From Fistularia commersonii (taxonomy: Eukaryota; Chordata; Actinopteri; Syngnathiformes; Fistulariidae), in the NCBI GenBank assembly GCA_037954325.1, contig JBBMNZ010000021.1, positions 10,384,616 through 10,448,615 of the forward strand: 64,000 nt of DNA, in the 5' to 3' direction. The notes beneath the pieces were generated by a model. The model was not told the DNA's origin. It was given only the letters and a program-made list of their open reading frames with translations, and searched no databases. This document shows positions 48,084-64,000 of this stretch, one piece after another. The stretch's first letter is position 1. The number at the start of each line of letters is the position of its first letter. Made by a program: the position numbers and the translations under genes.

Positions 48084-51000
48084 GTAGGAAACAAAATATA
48101 CCAATAATAAAACTGCACAAAAAGTTTGTCTGATGTTGTCATGTCAAGCTGATGGTTGCCATTGCTAATGTTGCTCACTAAAATAGCCAGATGTGAGTGC
48201 TCTCTTGGTATTTAAATAGCTCCCCCCAGTTCATGTGAAATACACAATAGCTCATGGGATTTGAGTTTCCTTCTCTTGCGGTGTCAAGCCCTCCCTCTCC
48301 CTTTAACCACATCCCACCACACTCAGTAGCTATTTAAAGTGTGAGCGGCTGCTCCCAATTACACATCCCCACGCCAAACCCGAAGCCCAGGCCATACAAA
48401 CATCAAGAGACACCTCCTGCTGCCACTTTTATCTGTTTTCATATTCCCCTTCGCTGAGCCAGGTTTTGTCTTGTCTTCCTACTGTTGTCCCTCAGCCAAG
48501 GATTATTGTATTTTTTTTTTTTTTGCCACTGACCTTGGTTATATAAACTCTCCCTTCCTTTAAGTCCACCACTCTGTAACACAGGCCAGTGTTTTGATTA
48601 CATTTTGAAATGAGGACTGTTTATTTCCAGGCTGGGGAGAAGGGCAGACCTCATGGGAAGACATGCTCAAGTGGGAAAGCCAGGAAGCTGTTATGGTTAT
48701 GATCAGCTGTATGGTGTTGGTGGCTCAACTGTTTGACTTCGTCTTGTAACTTTTTGTGGGCTGGGGATTCAGCCAGCCATTTGAAATAGAAGAAAGACCA
48801 GTTTCTAATACCACTGTCAACAGTTTCTGTGTAGATCCCAAGCCCATCCGTTGATTCCACCATGACATGGTGGTGGTGTGGACAAGTGGTCTGAGAGGCC
48901 ATCCAACTGTCAGCTGGAGGACGGGCTCTATTGGTGATGAAGACGGCAGACATCCCTCTGAATTCATTCTGACCAACATTTAACCCCCTGCTTTTTGAGC
49001 TTTTAGCTGAGAATATGTCAGGCTGTTGAAAGATGATTTCTGTCCAAAGCCTGTCTTGCACACAGTTAACAAATTACTGAGGGTATCTTCATGCGTGATT
49101 GTAGTGATTCCCTGTAACAAGACTTCCTGGTATGTACTTTTAAATGGGAAATTGCCAGTACACATTTTCCAGAAAATTGATCCAGGCTCTCTGCACATGA
49201 TGAAATCCAGGGAAAATTCTGGAATTCTGGAAAAGGCTACATGTTATGGTCCAAATGTATTGCAATTTCTTTTACTTCTTTTTCAGAATTTCTGCAAAGG
49301 AAAATCTGAATTGCCATATATTTTCTTCCACTGCGGGGATGTGAATATAGGCTGTGGAGCAACGGCAAAGTTTCAGTCTCTCTTCCTCACAGAGCCAGAC
49401 ATGCCGTTTCATTCAGTTAAGATTAAATCTCATCTTAATTTTTGTATGGCTACTAAATTCTATTTTGATATAAGCTTGTTACCAAAAAGCAACCTAAATT
49501 TAATGCTTTCATTGGGATTTACGCCCTCGTGTTATAGTGTTCCTCAGTGTTGCTCTCTGGTCAGAATGTAATCTCTATAGCTTATTTAGTCAAAAAGTCA
49601 ATTTATTTTACAGTGTCAATTAAATACTTGCTATGTCTAACCTTAATCATCATAAAGCATATTAACTTATTTTCACAATTGCCAAATAAATCATATCTCA
49701 CACTTTTTGCAATATTACAAGTATTATTTCATTCTTGTTTCCATTTAGATTAGCTTTTTTGATTAAAAATGTCTTCAAAAAACAATATTATCTTGGACAT
49801 AACCCAAGATAAGCCTTTTTCATATACAACTATCCAAATAATTATGTGCTTCAAGTTGTGTCTTGTTCTTTGATCTCTAGAAAGACTGATGCGAGTGGAA
49901 TTTGCAATGATTAGACTTAGTATAGATGACAATGTTCAGTCTGGTGTAAATTGGCTAATTTGTTTTGAACACCCACAGAATGTTCAGAATTGTGACAATG
50001 GAACCGAAGCAACTTTGGGTACAAAAATGTTATTAATAATGAAGATATAACACAAGTCCTCGTTTTCATAAAATGCCTCAAATAAAGCAACATTTTTGTC
50101 AACAGCTGCTTATCAAGTACACAAGTAACTTCACATTTGTACTCTTATTAGGGTTTTATTCAGCATATGTGTTACGAACATTTACATTTTTCACAAACAA
50201 CCCTTTTATTCTACGTTATCAAAACTATTGCTGATATACCCTTTCGTCACTGTTGATCCAAAGCACTGACTCACTGTGTATTCAGAACCGATACAAGTCT
50301 GGTTTGAAGGCCTCAACACTGTTAAATTGGTTGCTCAGCAAGACTTATGGCTGCACCTTATGGCTATCAAACTGGCCAATGACCCCCTCACCCCTTTTGA
50401 AATTTGCTGATCAGCACATGCGAGAAACAGTGGCAAAATATAAGATATGATGAGCCATTGCATACAGGAAATATTGCTTGATGTTAGTGTGTTTGTCAAA
50501 TGTGTGCTCCTTTCACTGTGATGGTTTCATTTTCAAAACATGTTTGGGTTTGAAGGAACAGAATATTTGGTTGAGAATTCAGCAGCCTTGCCACAGACAC
50601 AGGATAAATGGCAGTTCAAAAGAAACTGAAAATCAGATATTAATGGTCCCTGAAGCCACACGACAAACAGTTTTCCTTAATTTGATTGAGTAAGATACAC
50701 AAGGCAGGCTTGGACCTGCAGATGGATCCACTGTTTGACTTTATCGATTCTTGATTCTATTTTGCTTTGATTTGCAGTTTGATTGCAGGCGGGGGTACAT
50801 TTTTTTTGTTGGACCTTTAGAGAGATTCTGATGTGTCACTGCTTCACAGGAACACATTAAGAAAAGTTTTCAGGTGTTTGTGAGATCTGCTGTATACAGA
50901 AAAAAGACATGCAAAAGGATTTGTTGCCAGCAGAAGCTGTAAGAAAATCTGAGGAACGGCCTCAAACCAGTTCACTTGAAATTTGGTGGTTAACTGGCGA

Positions 51001-54000
51001 AGAACCTCACTCAGTAGAAAAAAAAACAATTCAAATGAAAAATTAATCACACGTCATTACAGTTGAATATATGGCCAAAAAACAAAAGTCTTACATTCAT
51101 CCAAAAGTGACATTAGATACAACCGTTCTCTACAATTTATGTTTAAAAGGAAATTAGGCCCACACATCAAAGAACATACACTGACTGACTCCTAGTATTG
51201 ATCAATGACAGTATTGCCTAACTGTTTGATACAAACAATCTGAGTGGGTTTTGTGTCTTAGCTGAGCCAAAAAAAGTGCGCCACCCCTGTTATGCAGAAG
51301 TATAGACCAGCTTTTAGAAACTGTAGATTAACAAATGTGGCTGTGGTTTAGTAAAGCATAACTCAATGATAACAAGTATGCTGCACAGTAGGTCTCAAAC
51401 CAGTACTGCTGGGAAGGATGGATTGAGAAGCTAGGATTAGTATCAGACAGACATCTTAATTCTCATTAGGGGGCATGATGAAGAAATAAACCTGCTTAAA
51501 CGAGTCTATACCGCATAGATAAACAGGATTAATGGGTATCATCAGAGCAAATGCATGATTTAGTTGTTTTTCAGTGCTTGGGATGAATTCGTTTTGAGTG
51601 TAGCAGGAAGCTCCTGGCTGCTTGATTTGCCTGTTTTCCGGATGCCATTACACCAAATGAAAAGGACATGAATAGTGAAAGCCTCTACTAATGCTGATAC
51701 AAAACAGGGCTGCCAATTGTTGAAGTTAATAATGGTGTAGCTGACTAATGATGACGGTGATGACAATTGTTTTGTTCATCATCGTTACTGTACCCTGTTC
51801 TCCGTGTGCTGTACTCCATACTGATTTTGCAGACTTAAGTTATGAACACAAACATTGAAAATTATTCTAATGCAAATCTTATCCACACAACTCCCAAACT
51901 CCTCAGGTTCAAATTACCTGACCACTTCAGTGTGCTACCTTCCTTTTAGAGCTGCAGACACCGCAACTCAAGTGCAAGTAATGGTTATGCATTTGGCACC
52001 TACAGTTTGTGTTAGAGGGTCCATTAGCCACAGAACCTTTTATCTAAGGCTTAGAGCATTCTAAGGCTCTCCTTACTTGCTTACTGTCTTGCAAAGAAAC
52101 TAAAGAAAAAAAATGCTAAAGGTGTAAAAAAAAAAAAAAGTGTGTGTGTGTGTGAATAATAAATATTACATATAAGATTTACCACTATGTTCCTCAGACT
52201 CCACAATCCAGTTAACATAATGGACAGTCAATTTTGTCTTTTAGCTGAAAAGCTTAAATAATAAATTGTTGTAAATTTCCCCAGCAGGGGACCACAGGGG
52301 AATGCCAGATGTTTTAGACAGTGTTTCGGTGGATTTAAGTCTGTCTGTAGTCACGTCATTATCGCTGTGTGGGTTATTAAAAATATGGGATGTGGCTGCT
52401 AATCATAAATCCAATCCCCAGAGTCCTGCAAAATAGGGCTAGGGCTGGCTAACCAAAATAGTAACCAGTTGCTTGCTTTTTGGGACCAAAAGCTCTTGAT
52501 GATAAAATATTTGATGATATCAAATATTTGAGACACCCTTGCACAGAAATTCTGATCTTGGTTTTCCAGATGTGTACCTGCCTGAAGCCTCAGAATCCTC
52601 ACTTTTATTGAAGCACCCTGATTTGATTCTAAGCAGTAATTATAGATAACTGCCTTTAAATCAATAATCGTCTAGAAGTAACTCCAGTTGTAAAGCACAT
52701 TGGGACTGTGTGCTAGGCTGAGAAAATGTGAAAGGAGAGTTCAGAGAGCACATATCGCAGCTGTTTAATAATAAGGGGGACTCCATTGAGAGCATTGCAA
52801 AGAGGGGAGGGCGTAGTGTAACATACACAAAACAGGTTTTTATGTACTAAATATAATTTTGCGGTGTCACAAAAATGCCACAAATACAGCTCCAAAGATG
52901 TAAATTTTTACATTTGTAAGTTAGGATAAGGGGCATTGTGCCACTTAGTTCTGATAGACTGTCTTTATATTAATTTGTGTGTTTTTGACACAATGTTGTA
53001 AACTTTAAATGTCTGGATAGTTGTATTTGCTTAATTGGACACCAACAACGACATTTAAAGAGCAAAGCTTAGATGAATGCAAATAGTATAACATCATCAT
53101 GCCACACTTCCTTTTATGTGTTTGCATCATGCAAGACAGCCCCTGCTAAAAGAAACAGCCCTTTGTATGCACCCTGGATAATTTGTTTATGCAGTGAGAT
53201 TTTTTATTTTGTCAGGTTGACATTGGAATAATGTAATGCTTCTTGTCATTGACTATGGTTACTTCTAAGTCCTGAGCAGGACAAGGTGACTTTCTTGGAG
53301 TGAGCTCACTAGAGCTCAGACTGCAAGCGGCACAACATAATCAAATTATGTCATTCTAGGATCCCTCCTTCTTTGGCCACAGTGTTTGTGTGTCGGTGGC
53401 TGAGTTTCCTTGACTGTTATCAATGAGTCAGAGGAATGAACAGCATAGGCAACTTGTTCATTTGGCTGATTGCGTCCTTATTTAGAGTCACCTACATTCA
53501 TCTTGTTCTTCCCGTATGAGCTGAGAAGGGTGTAGAATCTCAATCAGTCCTTGACCATTGCATGACATTCTCTGACTGGCTTCTTAGCAGCCTGCAGCTT
53601 TTTTTTCCATTTAGTGATATATATCCTCCTCCCCTAAGCTGCTCAGACCATAAGGATATTTGACTTGGGCAGGCCTGAGTGCTTTTAAAGAACACCGTAC
53701 TTCTTTTGATGTTACAATCCTACGCTGTCATAAATGGAGGTGAGGCTATGGAGAGGTGAAATAAGTGGGTCATCCCCAGTTTCTCATTTCATATTTTGCT
53801 TGGCTTTCAAAGGAAAATGCTGAAATCATTACTTTTTATGATCTGACATCTTTAACATCACACTCTGATTTTGCACAGAGCATTTTCTCTGATCCATGTT
53901 GATGCAAATTGGTCCAAACCCCCTGAGACAAACAGGCCACAAAAACAACCAAGAAGCATGTCCGCATGAGACATGAAGTTGTGAATATAAGATTCAACAC

Positions 54001-54603
54001 TAATGAGTTTGTTCTCAGCTGGGACATGGCCTGCATCACACTCCGCCTTTTGCTATTCAAATATATTAAAATGAGATAATATTGGTGTTGTTTTGCTTTG
54101 GGTTTGTTGTTGGGTTTTGTAAATGTGTTTGGTGGTTACTAAGGAGAACTATTGCGAGGGAGACTGTGTAAAGGTGTTTTTTTTTCCAAATAGTGAAGGG
54201 TTGATTTATACAAAAGGTGTACTGTCTCTCATTGAAGTACCCTGTCTGAATTTCCTAAGGGAGGGGATGTTGTTCCAGACATTTCTATTCCTTCTCGAGA
54301 ATTCCAATCTTCGACCTTGTCCTATACCCTTCGCTTTCCTTCCTCACTCTTTCCCTCTCTCCGCCCCTCCAGATGTAATAGACCAAATTAACAGACTGAG
54401 AAAGATGAGGCTGGTCAGGAAGGGTGACAGGACGATGGATGGAGGGAAGGCTGGTGAAAAGAAATGAAGAGGGAGAATAGATTGAAGGAGACAATGGACA
54501 GATTAGAAGGAGAGACCAGATGATACCCAAAGGTACAGTTAAACACATACCAGGCTGATCAATAAGGCATGCTTTTCTTAGAGGTGCGTGCGGTCGTGCA
54601 TGG

Positions 54604-54663
<60 letters not shown>

Positions 54664-57600
54664 CAAACATTCACATTTACATACAGACACCTTTGCTGGG
54701 TCTTTGTGTGGGTTACCACTTGACAGATTGGAAGCTTTCCTCTCTTTGTTTGAAGCAGCATCATAGCAGTCATCTAAGGCACTTGTTATCAACATGTAAT
54801 ACATTTTAATAAAATCTAAAACAAGTTCTGAACTGGTTTTGAAATGTCTTTGTTTTACATTTTAACAGGTTACCTCCATTTTTAGTCATCTAATTTTTTT
54901 TTAAGTCAATTCAGGCTCTAATTTGTGCTCTAACTGGTTTTCTACAGAAACTCCTCTTCTCTAAGCCCTTTTTTGGCATTTTGTTCTTTCAGCAAATATG
55001 TTGTTTAACACCATGTATCAGATTCATTCAGAAGACAATGTGCCTCAATGTCTCTGAGTTCTGAGGCAGGAGAAGAAAGTCAACACAGTGGCCCTTAACG
55101 CCCCACCGACAGCTGGGCATTTTATCCGCAACATCAGTGTGACACAGACTCACGTCACTACAAACATTTTTCTGGATCAAGATTTGTTCCACTGAAGAAA
55201 CACTCAGATCCTGAATGTGGATGAATTATAATAACAATGCTTAATGACTGTCTAATAGCATTTAACCCTTCATCTAGTTTATTTTTATGTTAAAGTGACA
55301 AAATCCAAGTTTTGCTCAGTTTTAACTGTAAGCAGAATGCTCAATCCAGAGATATTAGTTGGATACAGTGTTAATGTTTCATAACAAGTGGGATACCGCA
55401 GACATGTAATTAAACAGTGGCAGAGAATGGGGGTGCTGACACAGGCAAGATGCAAATTCTGTAAATTCATGAGAATATGCTGCTTGTGGCCTCAAGGAAA
55501 GTGATTACAGAAGCAGCTTGGATGTGGTGGAGCTCCTCTTTTGCTCTAATTGCTGTTGCAGAGCTCAGAGAGCAAGCCAATCGAGTCTCAGAATTAACGA
55601 AGACATTTGGGAATTAAAGAAGTACTGTAGTGTGTCTTCATGTCAGCGCTAACTGATAAGGAGATTTGTGACAATGTTTTTGTGGTCTCTACTGCTAGCC
55701 CATACCCACTTTTACCACAAGGCTTTGGGGGTTGTGTTAAAATCAAAGCTGTAAGATTATGATTAGCACTCGTGCCACTCCTAGCTCTGTCCAAACAGAT
55801 GTGCCCTTGATATAAGAGACTTGAAATACTGTGTGACCAGCAATTGCAGCTACATTGTGCACGTTAGAGGGTCAAACGGGGGCAACTTGTGTTGCTAATC
55901 GCGCTCTTTGTGAAAGAAATAATGTCTTCTGAGTGACATCTGTTTTGATCAAGGTTTTGTCTTCAAGCTAACTGTAAGTTTGAGGCCTTTCCTGATATTC
56001 TACATGTGAAAATCAAAGATACCTATTTTTATCACACTGTCCGAAAAATATTTAAAAGATACACAACATTGCAGATATAAATAAGTGTGAGAACATGGGG
56101 ACACATGTCTAAAGGAGGAATAATTAACAGCTTTTGGAATTGTGTCTTGTACTTCTGCAATTCCTGTCAAGTCCCATAAATAGCCCGAGTGTAAACAAAG
56201 TGTTGGAGTAACTCACTGGGAGGTTAAAGTGCCCATAAATTTAACTCTGTAATGTGTAATAACACATGTTGTGCTACTGTTTGTGTAGCATTACTCTTGT
56301 GGACACACATTGCTCAATTTGAGGAGCACAGTAATGACTACTGTTGAAGCTGCTGATAACAGCGTGTGAGAGAGAGCAGGGAAATAGACTGTTAATCCTT
56401 CAGTACATACACACAACACAGGGAGCTTTACTCAGACAGGCCAAATATTTTCAGCCTCTTACAAGTTCCAGATGAAGACAAAGTGAAATAAACTTTTCTT
56501 TGTGGTTAGGGATTGAAAAACCATGTCAGCACAGACATGTGCTCTGATGGAAGATTTATGTGACTAAAGAAAGAAAGAAAAAAGGTGATAGTTTTTATTG
56601 TATTTAACCCTCTGTCACTGTTTGGATTTCTTGAACCCAGTTATATTTAGAAGTAGTTCAAAAAATTCTGTACTTGTACACAGAAGGGCAAATGGACTGA
56701 CATCTGTGAAAACATTTTTAAAAATAAATAATCTTCATCCACTCAAATGATTTAGTAGCATCTCTGTATTAATCTCCATCCATTTGAGCACACTTGTCAG
56801 CAGATCAGATGACCCTTCACATTCATGGGGCACATGCTTGCTTGTGAGATAAATCAAATTGAAAAAGCAAATAAACTCATGAGGACAGTGGACATTTTGT
56901 CAGATTGTGCATATGGTTTAAGATCCTTATCTGTAGGCGCTCGAACCAGCTAACTGACTTCTAGGTTGAATTCAGCATCAAATGTCAGTTTTGTTTTTCT
57001 GAAGAAAGTGTCTCAGAAGTAGCCTGTGACGTTTTGAGTTGCCAATTTTTGTAGGTTAAAAAATGCAAGCTGGGCCAAGTAGCATGCTTGGAAATGAATA
57101 TATTATTGTGGTCATAGCCATGCACTCATTACCCTGTGCTATCTTTTACGCTAACATATTTTCAGTGTTAAACTTCTCTTTAGCTGGAGCTAGCTGTGAT
57201 TGAAATGAGTACAAATCATTGTACGCAAAATTTATGAAGACAACTCACTCAGTTTATCAAGCAGGCATGAACATGCAACTTGCTAAAATATCCGGATTCT
57301 TGTTGTTCTCTCTCTAACAGTATCAGTTGTGCTCTTACAGACTGTACTGCTGAGGGCCCACTTTAGGCAGTTGGTAATCCCTGCTCTCTGCCATGAGTGT
57401 TGAGGAATGATGGCTTTCAGCGATGCTGCCCCTATAAATATGAGCAGGCAGAGATATGGTTCTTGATATGACCGAGCCAGGGTGGGGATAAGGATTTATT
57501 GTTGTCTGCTGTCGAGTCTGTATCTGTAGGCATGACTACACTTGCACACAAACCTGCCTGTGCCGATCCTGCTGTTGGCTCATACAAAAGTTTCGAAAGG

Positions 57601-58629
57601 CAGTCACTTTTTGTTTTTATTTAGCCCTTTATAGTTACAATTTTTGCATCTGCCTTGGTTAAATCTCAACCTGGGCATTTTAGAAATACTTAAAAAGTAT
57701 GCAAGGGGCTGAGAAGACAAGGACTGGATAAGGGTGTGCGTTGTTTATTTTTTTCTTTTTTTCCTCAGCAACGTGATGTGTACTGTACTGAAGAAAATCT
57801 CCCTTTCTATGCATCACGATGACTATGGTCTGAAGGGCTCACGGTTGTGCCCACAGTGATGTGGTGTCCCCAATCCAGGTGCCACACAGAGCCAGACTAC
57901 AGTCTGTTTAACAGGAGAGGCACACAGACTGTTTGCTGTCTGATGCCTGCAGCCAGAGCCAAAGCAGCCACACCATCTGCCTCACATGGAAAGTAAAACG
58001 ACCGCTTAGAATTTCGGAGGGTGCAAAATGGTTATGAGGCTAATTGTGTACAAGAGCATAAAGCTGACTGAGCTGTGATGTCACATCAAAATAACACGAT
58101 AATCAGATGAAGTCTAATGAAGTGTTGTGATTATTTGCAGCACACAATTTAAAAGCAGCCTTCTTTCAGCTTGCCTCTCAAGGATTTTTGGAAAGTTCAT
58201 ATGAACTGTGGTTTGTTTCCCAGCTTTGTGAGATTAATTTTCTCAGGTCTGAAGCCACTAATCATGCTTGGATTTTGATCAAAATCTCAGATCAAAACCC
58301 TTTTGTCGAGGTGATCTCAGTACAGCTGCAAACCAACTCCAGTACTCAGTAATGAGAAGAGACAAACTGTAAAAAAAAAAAAAAGTGACTCTTCCAAACT
58401 TTCAAAATACAATCGGTGTAATTCAATCATTGCAGGATGTTAAACACATTATTCTACTAGTCAAGACTAAAGTAAAATATATCCTGTGTTTTACAACATT
58501 ATTCTAGAGCTAAGTGAATGGGGAGCCGTCTTTGGTTTAATGGTCTTTCCTCTATTCAGATTTCTTTATGCATGATGATAGTGTGTGGAGAATAATATTT
58601 ATATTATCTGCAACATTTCCTTCTTTCAG
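48084..58629 (+). other. Intron of the unrecognised gene
   Basis: A 10.5-kb intron between two phase-2 ends. It holds a (CA)n array at 54611-54659 and otherwise AT-rich DNA. A splice-like segment at about 54372-54425 is out of phase with the chain. Confidence 0.5.
54611..54659. repeat. (CA)n microsatellite
   Basis: About 24 CA units preceded by GCGCG. Confidence 0.95.
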
Positions 58630-58676
58630 TCGAGGCAGGTACGCTGATAGGAAAACAAAAACACTGTCAAACCCAG
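58630..58676 (+). CDS. Coding exon of an unrecognised plus-strand gene (exon B)
   Basis: The acceptor is catttccttctttcag|T and the donor CCCAG|gttgtg. The 47 bp enter in phase 2 and leave in phase 1, encoding (S)RGRYADRKTKTLSNP(A). This basic, Ser/Thr-containing stretch is compatible with both neighbours, and no frame break arises at either junction. Confidence 0.5.
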
Positions 58677-60947
<2,271 letters not shown>

Positions 60948-61024
60948 CTCAAGCCCCACATTGGCCCGAACTTTATGAGAGAATACAACACAACCTCCTG
61001 TCTGTGCTGGAACAGCTGAACCAG
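60948..61024 (+). CDS. Coding exon of an unrecognised plus-strand gene (exon C)
   Basis: The acceptor is tccttttgttgcag|CT and the donor AACCAG|gttagt. The 77 bp enter in phase 1 and leave in phase 0, encoding (A)QAPHWPELYERIQ followed by HNLLSVLEQLNQ. The second half has heptad-like leucines and could begin a coiled coil or helical bundle. Of the three chained exons this looks most like protein. Family unknown. Confidence 0.62.
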
Positions 61025-64000
61025 GTTAGTAGTAGAATGTCGAGGCATTAAACTGAATGCTAGTCCCAAACAAAGCAGAGTCAACGCCATTTAGGACGAG
61101 GCAGTATGTCCAAACATATTCAACATATATGTATTGGGTATGGCTTATGACTTCTCTGCAAAAAAATTTTGCACTAAATGACATTCACGGTCATTCAGTG
61201 ACTATTTTGTCACTCTTCAACTATTGTTTATAGTGATTTGCAATTTTTAATACATCCAGTAGAAATGGCCCTGAAGAAAGACTGTAAATCAGATAGGGAT
61301 GATATGAGGAGTTGTGGGCACACACCTAGCGTGTAAGAGTGCACACCCCAACAAGCTCCCACCTCCTGGCTGTTGGCATTCCATGTCCAGGTCACTCAGA
61401 CCTTGTTTATATCGTGTGTGGGTAAATTCAGGGCAGAGACGACAGGAGCTGTTATCCCTGACCTTCAGTTATGATGATGTGTGTGAGGGCAGAGAGGTAG
61501 GTAAGTGACCCTTGTACAGTCTAAAGCCACATGATGAATGAGGCTGTTAAAGTGGAGATATAAGTCTGTGGATTTGTTTTAAATCATACCCTCACCCCCT
61601 CATCAATCGCTTCATTGTGTACTAGTCTATCTGTCCGGTCCCTGGAGTGTCATTTACAGCCAGCCATGCTTGTATGTCTTTGTGTTCTCTTATCTGGGAT
61701 GGCTTCTTGCCTGGAACCTTTTCCAAGTCACTGACAGATGTCATAAATCATGACCATTACTGCTGCAAAAACAAAGCTCTCCATTATCTTAGAATCTCAA
61801 ATCAGCGTGTTTTTTCTGTCCTTTTAAAAAGATTGGCTTGTTTCCCAAAGAATAAGCTAAATGTCTAATGCCAACATGGCTGATGACATGACTACTGAGT
61901 TCTTGTTCAGTCAAAGAACATGTTTTTCTTGTTAAAACACAATTTTAGCAATTAATGCTTTATTTCAAGTAGTCATCAATTTATACTGGAAAACCCTTGG
62001 TGAGAAAAGGAGGGAATCATAAATGACTGTTTTACATGTGCAGCACAATGGTTCAGAAAATATTGCAGGATTAGCTGTATTTCAAACCCTGTCATATTTA
62101 ATTTTTTTTCATTGTCCACAGTTATGAGTACTGAAACTAGTCTTAATAAGACTGTAAAAGTGTTAGTGCTTAGTTTATTACAGTTGGCTGCAGGAAGCCT
62201 ATCAATGCCACCAGCCTTGCAAGAGAAAGAGAAGCCTCTGACTTCCTAAGCTTTAATGGCTGTAAGCATCAGACAGATGAAAGTGTGAATTATGATATGT
62301 ATTTACATGGACCCACAATACAAACAATATTACCACGCATGCTGTGATGTAAACGTGTATTCATTTCTCGACAGAAATACAGGCCTCTTCTCAAATTGAA
62401 AAAAAGGTCCTTGAAATTTCTACTTTACTCATGTCTTGTCAAACAGGAATAATTTAAAGCCCATTTCTACATCCCTACTGCATTAGTTAAGGGTGGATTT
62501 TTAATGTACATCCTCTTAAGGAGGCAAGGCTGAGCTGACAGGGTAATGTTCCTGTTGAATCTGAACACCGAGAGCTGCCACAGTGATGTGCGGGGTGGAG
62601 CTGGGGGGCCAGGATGAAGTAGTTCTGCATGGCCAGAGTGAAGAGTGTGCTTTAACAGGAAAGTGGAGCTTCTCTTTGTTCAGGTGTTGGCAGTGAAGAT
62701 GTCAATGTGTCAAGCCATATGTCATTGTGTCAAGCCACCATAACCTAGACCCACCCACAACCCTGGCAGTTATGTTAGGAAACTCTGCACAGGTCATTAG
62801 AACTGAAGAAGCTTCTCGAATGAGAGGTGAAACATCTTCAAGTAAAGAAATTCAAGTTAAGCTGTCATGATAAGGTTTTGACAAGAATTCATTGTATGTC
62901 ATTTTTCTCGGGGGTTTCCGAAAGTTTTCTTAAAAGACACCACTTTTAATCAGAAGTAGCATGTCTGAGTAAAATATACCATGACCACCTTACATCTCAC
63001 TTTCTTACTGTTTGTTTTTTTTTTTTTTTAACAACCTCCATTGATCTTTAAGACGCTACAACATTCTTCCTTGCAGCTCATCTTGCAACAAATGCACCTT
63101 CCCTTTAATTTCATGTATTTGTAAAAAAGGTGATTTCAAATATGAGGTCTTTTAAATTCATGTTTTTTTTTTCTCAATTTCCATAGATTTTCAAAATATG
63201 TCACTTGAATTTCCTGAGGACTTCATGCTCATAAAAAAAACCCAAAATACAATCATTACAGTGAACACAAAGAGCACACTAAAACAGATATCCAGTGGGG
63301 TTTAAAAGGTACATAATGCATTTCCATATCTTTACAGTTCAGTCATTCTTCAGCGAATTCTTTTCTGTCAGTTATCTCCACTTTTGGGAATTTAGAAAAT
63401 CTTTTTTCTTGTCCTGTTATCACAATTGTTGTGTCCCAATGCCTGACAACTGATAGCTTGGCACGAATACAACATTTTTTAAGTAGTACCTCTAGCTTGT
63501 TTGTTGTAAAACGTTTTAAAATATATTATATAAATGCAATTCAGATCATGGCCTGAAACAAACTAGCAGAATCCTCCTTTTTACATTTTTTTCCACATTC
63601 TGTTACCCTGCATGTCACTTCAGTCAGACCAGAATGTTTTCATAAAACCAGCAACACCTTCACAAAGGGTGAGCCAAACTGCTTTGGCAGGTCCACCTTG
63701 AGGGTGGTCCAGGATGGCAAAGCAGATTTTTGTGTTTGCCATGACTCACAGATTCAGATAAAGGTATGGTTCTTATGATGAGAGTACCCTGCTCAAGTTG
63801 TCACACAGTTGCATGCCATTTTGTGGCACTAAATGTCTATGCAAGCGTACACAGACACATACCACACACCACATACACATATGCTCATATCTTTGCACAA
63901 AAAAATGCTTTCACCAACAAAACGACACAGATGTGTCGAAATAGACAAAGCGTATTTCTCCTTCCTAGACTCCCTCTGTCTCTCCTTCTCGCACACACGC
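61025..64000 (+). other. Following intron, to the window edge
   Basis: No further exon in phase 0 could be supported. It contains a single copy of the foldback-related sequence at 62800-62895 and AT-rich DNA. The gene must continue to the right of the window. Confidence 0.45.
62800..62895 (+). repeat. Single copy of the 12.6-kb foldback unit
   Basis: 'gaagaagcttctcgaatgagaggtgaaacatcttcaagtaaagaaattcaagttaagctgtcatgataaggttttgacaagaattc' corresponds block by block to spacer plus right arm of the foldback at 12619-12714, with point differences. It is therefore a dispersed sequence. Confidence 0.75.

Noticed and set aside
49026..49571. 181-codon plus-strand open frame, the longest after the zinc-finger exon
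   Set aside because: No recognisable domain, amino-acid make-up typical of translated AT-rich intron, no splice or promoter context.
54372..54425. Splice-like segment encoding VIDQINRLRKMRLVRK on plus
   Set aside because: Good pyrimidine tract and GT donor, but its entry phase does not match exon A at 48017, and it breaks the chain to exon B.
62374..62450. Candidate phase-0 exon after exon C (ctcgacag followed by an open stretch)
   Set aside because: No GT donor at the end of the open segment and poor coding character.

Overview
This is genomic DNA from a vertebrate, almost certainly a teleost fish. The genes are split by GT-AG introns, most of the window is AT-rich non-coding DNA, (CA)n/(GT)n microsatellites are frequent, and the dispersed repeats are types familiar from fish: L2/Rex-like and RTE-like LINE ends, tRNA-headed SINE-like units, a hAT fossil and a piggyBac-like element. 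There is no sign of bacterial, plasmid or viral organisation.

Region by region. (1) 1-2200 is gene-free, with low-complexity CA/GT tracts. (2) 2708-6898, minus strand, is a complete two-exon Scratch-family zinc-finger repressor gene. It encodes 310 aa with an N-terminal SNAG motif and five C2H2 fingers. A TATA box lies at 7240-7246 and a Snail/Scratch-type E-box just upstream of it. (3) 7300-17400 is an intergenic, repeat-rich spacer with a notable foldback at 12.54-12.74 kb and an unexplained GC-rich block at 13.37-13.83 kb. (4) 17469-21240, minus strand, is a complete four-exon UBE2V (Mms2/Uev1-type) gene of 145 aa. It has a CpG-rich promoter with a perfect CRE and a decayed RTE-like reverse transcriptase in intron 1. 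(5) 21.3-27.2 kb is intergenic with LINE 3' ends and a SINE-like unit. (6) 27.2-28.1 kb is a CpG island that looks like a divergent promoter: a non-coding first exon appears to go right, and a minus-strand ATG with strong Kozak context and a perfect splice donor goes left. (7) From about 27.7 kb to the window end lies a long plus-strand gene with very large introns. Three phase-compatible coding exons (48017-48083, 58630-58676, 60948-61024) can be chained into one reading frame. I do not recognise the protein, and it continues past 64000. A hAT transposase fossil (about 38-39.2 kb) and large microsatellites lie in its introns.

How the genes relate: the scratch and ube2v genes are adjacent and on the same strand. 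In human, SNAI1 lies near UBE2V1 and SNAI2 near UBE2V2, so this window looks like another Snail-superfamily/UBE2V pair from the same ancestral neighbourhood. That makes the linkage the most informative evolutionary signal here. The two proteins act in different processes: Scratch is a neuronal transcriptional repressor, and UBE2V is the non-catalytic partner of UBC13 in K63 ubiquitin chain formation.

Limits: exon boundaries come from reading splice signals and frame by eye. Transcript ends, the upstream exons of the unrecognised gene and repeat family names are inferences.
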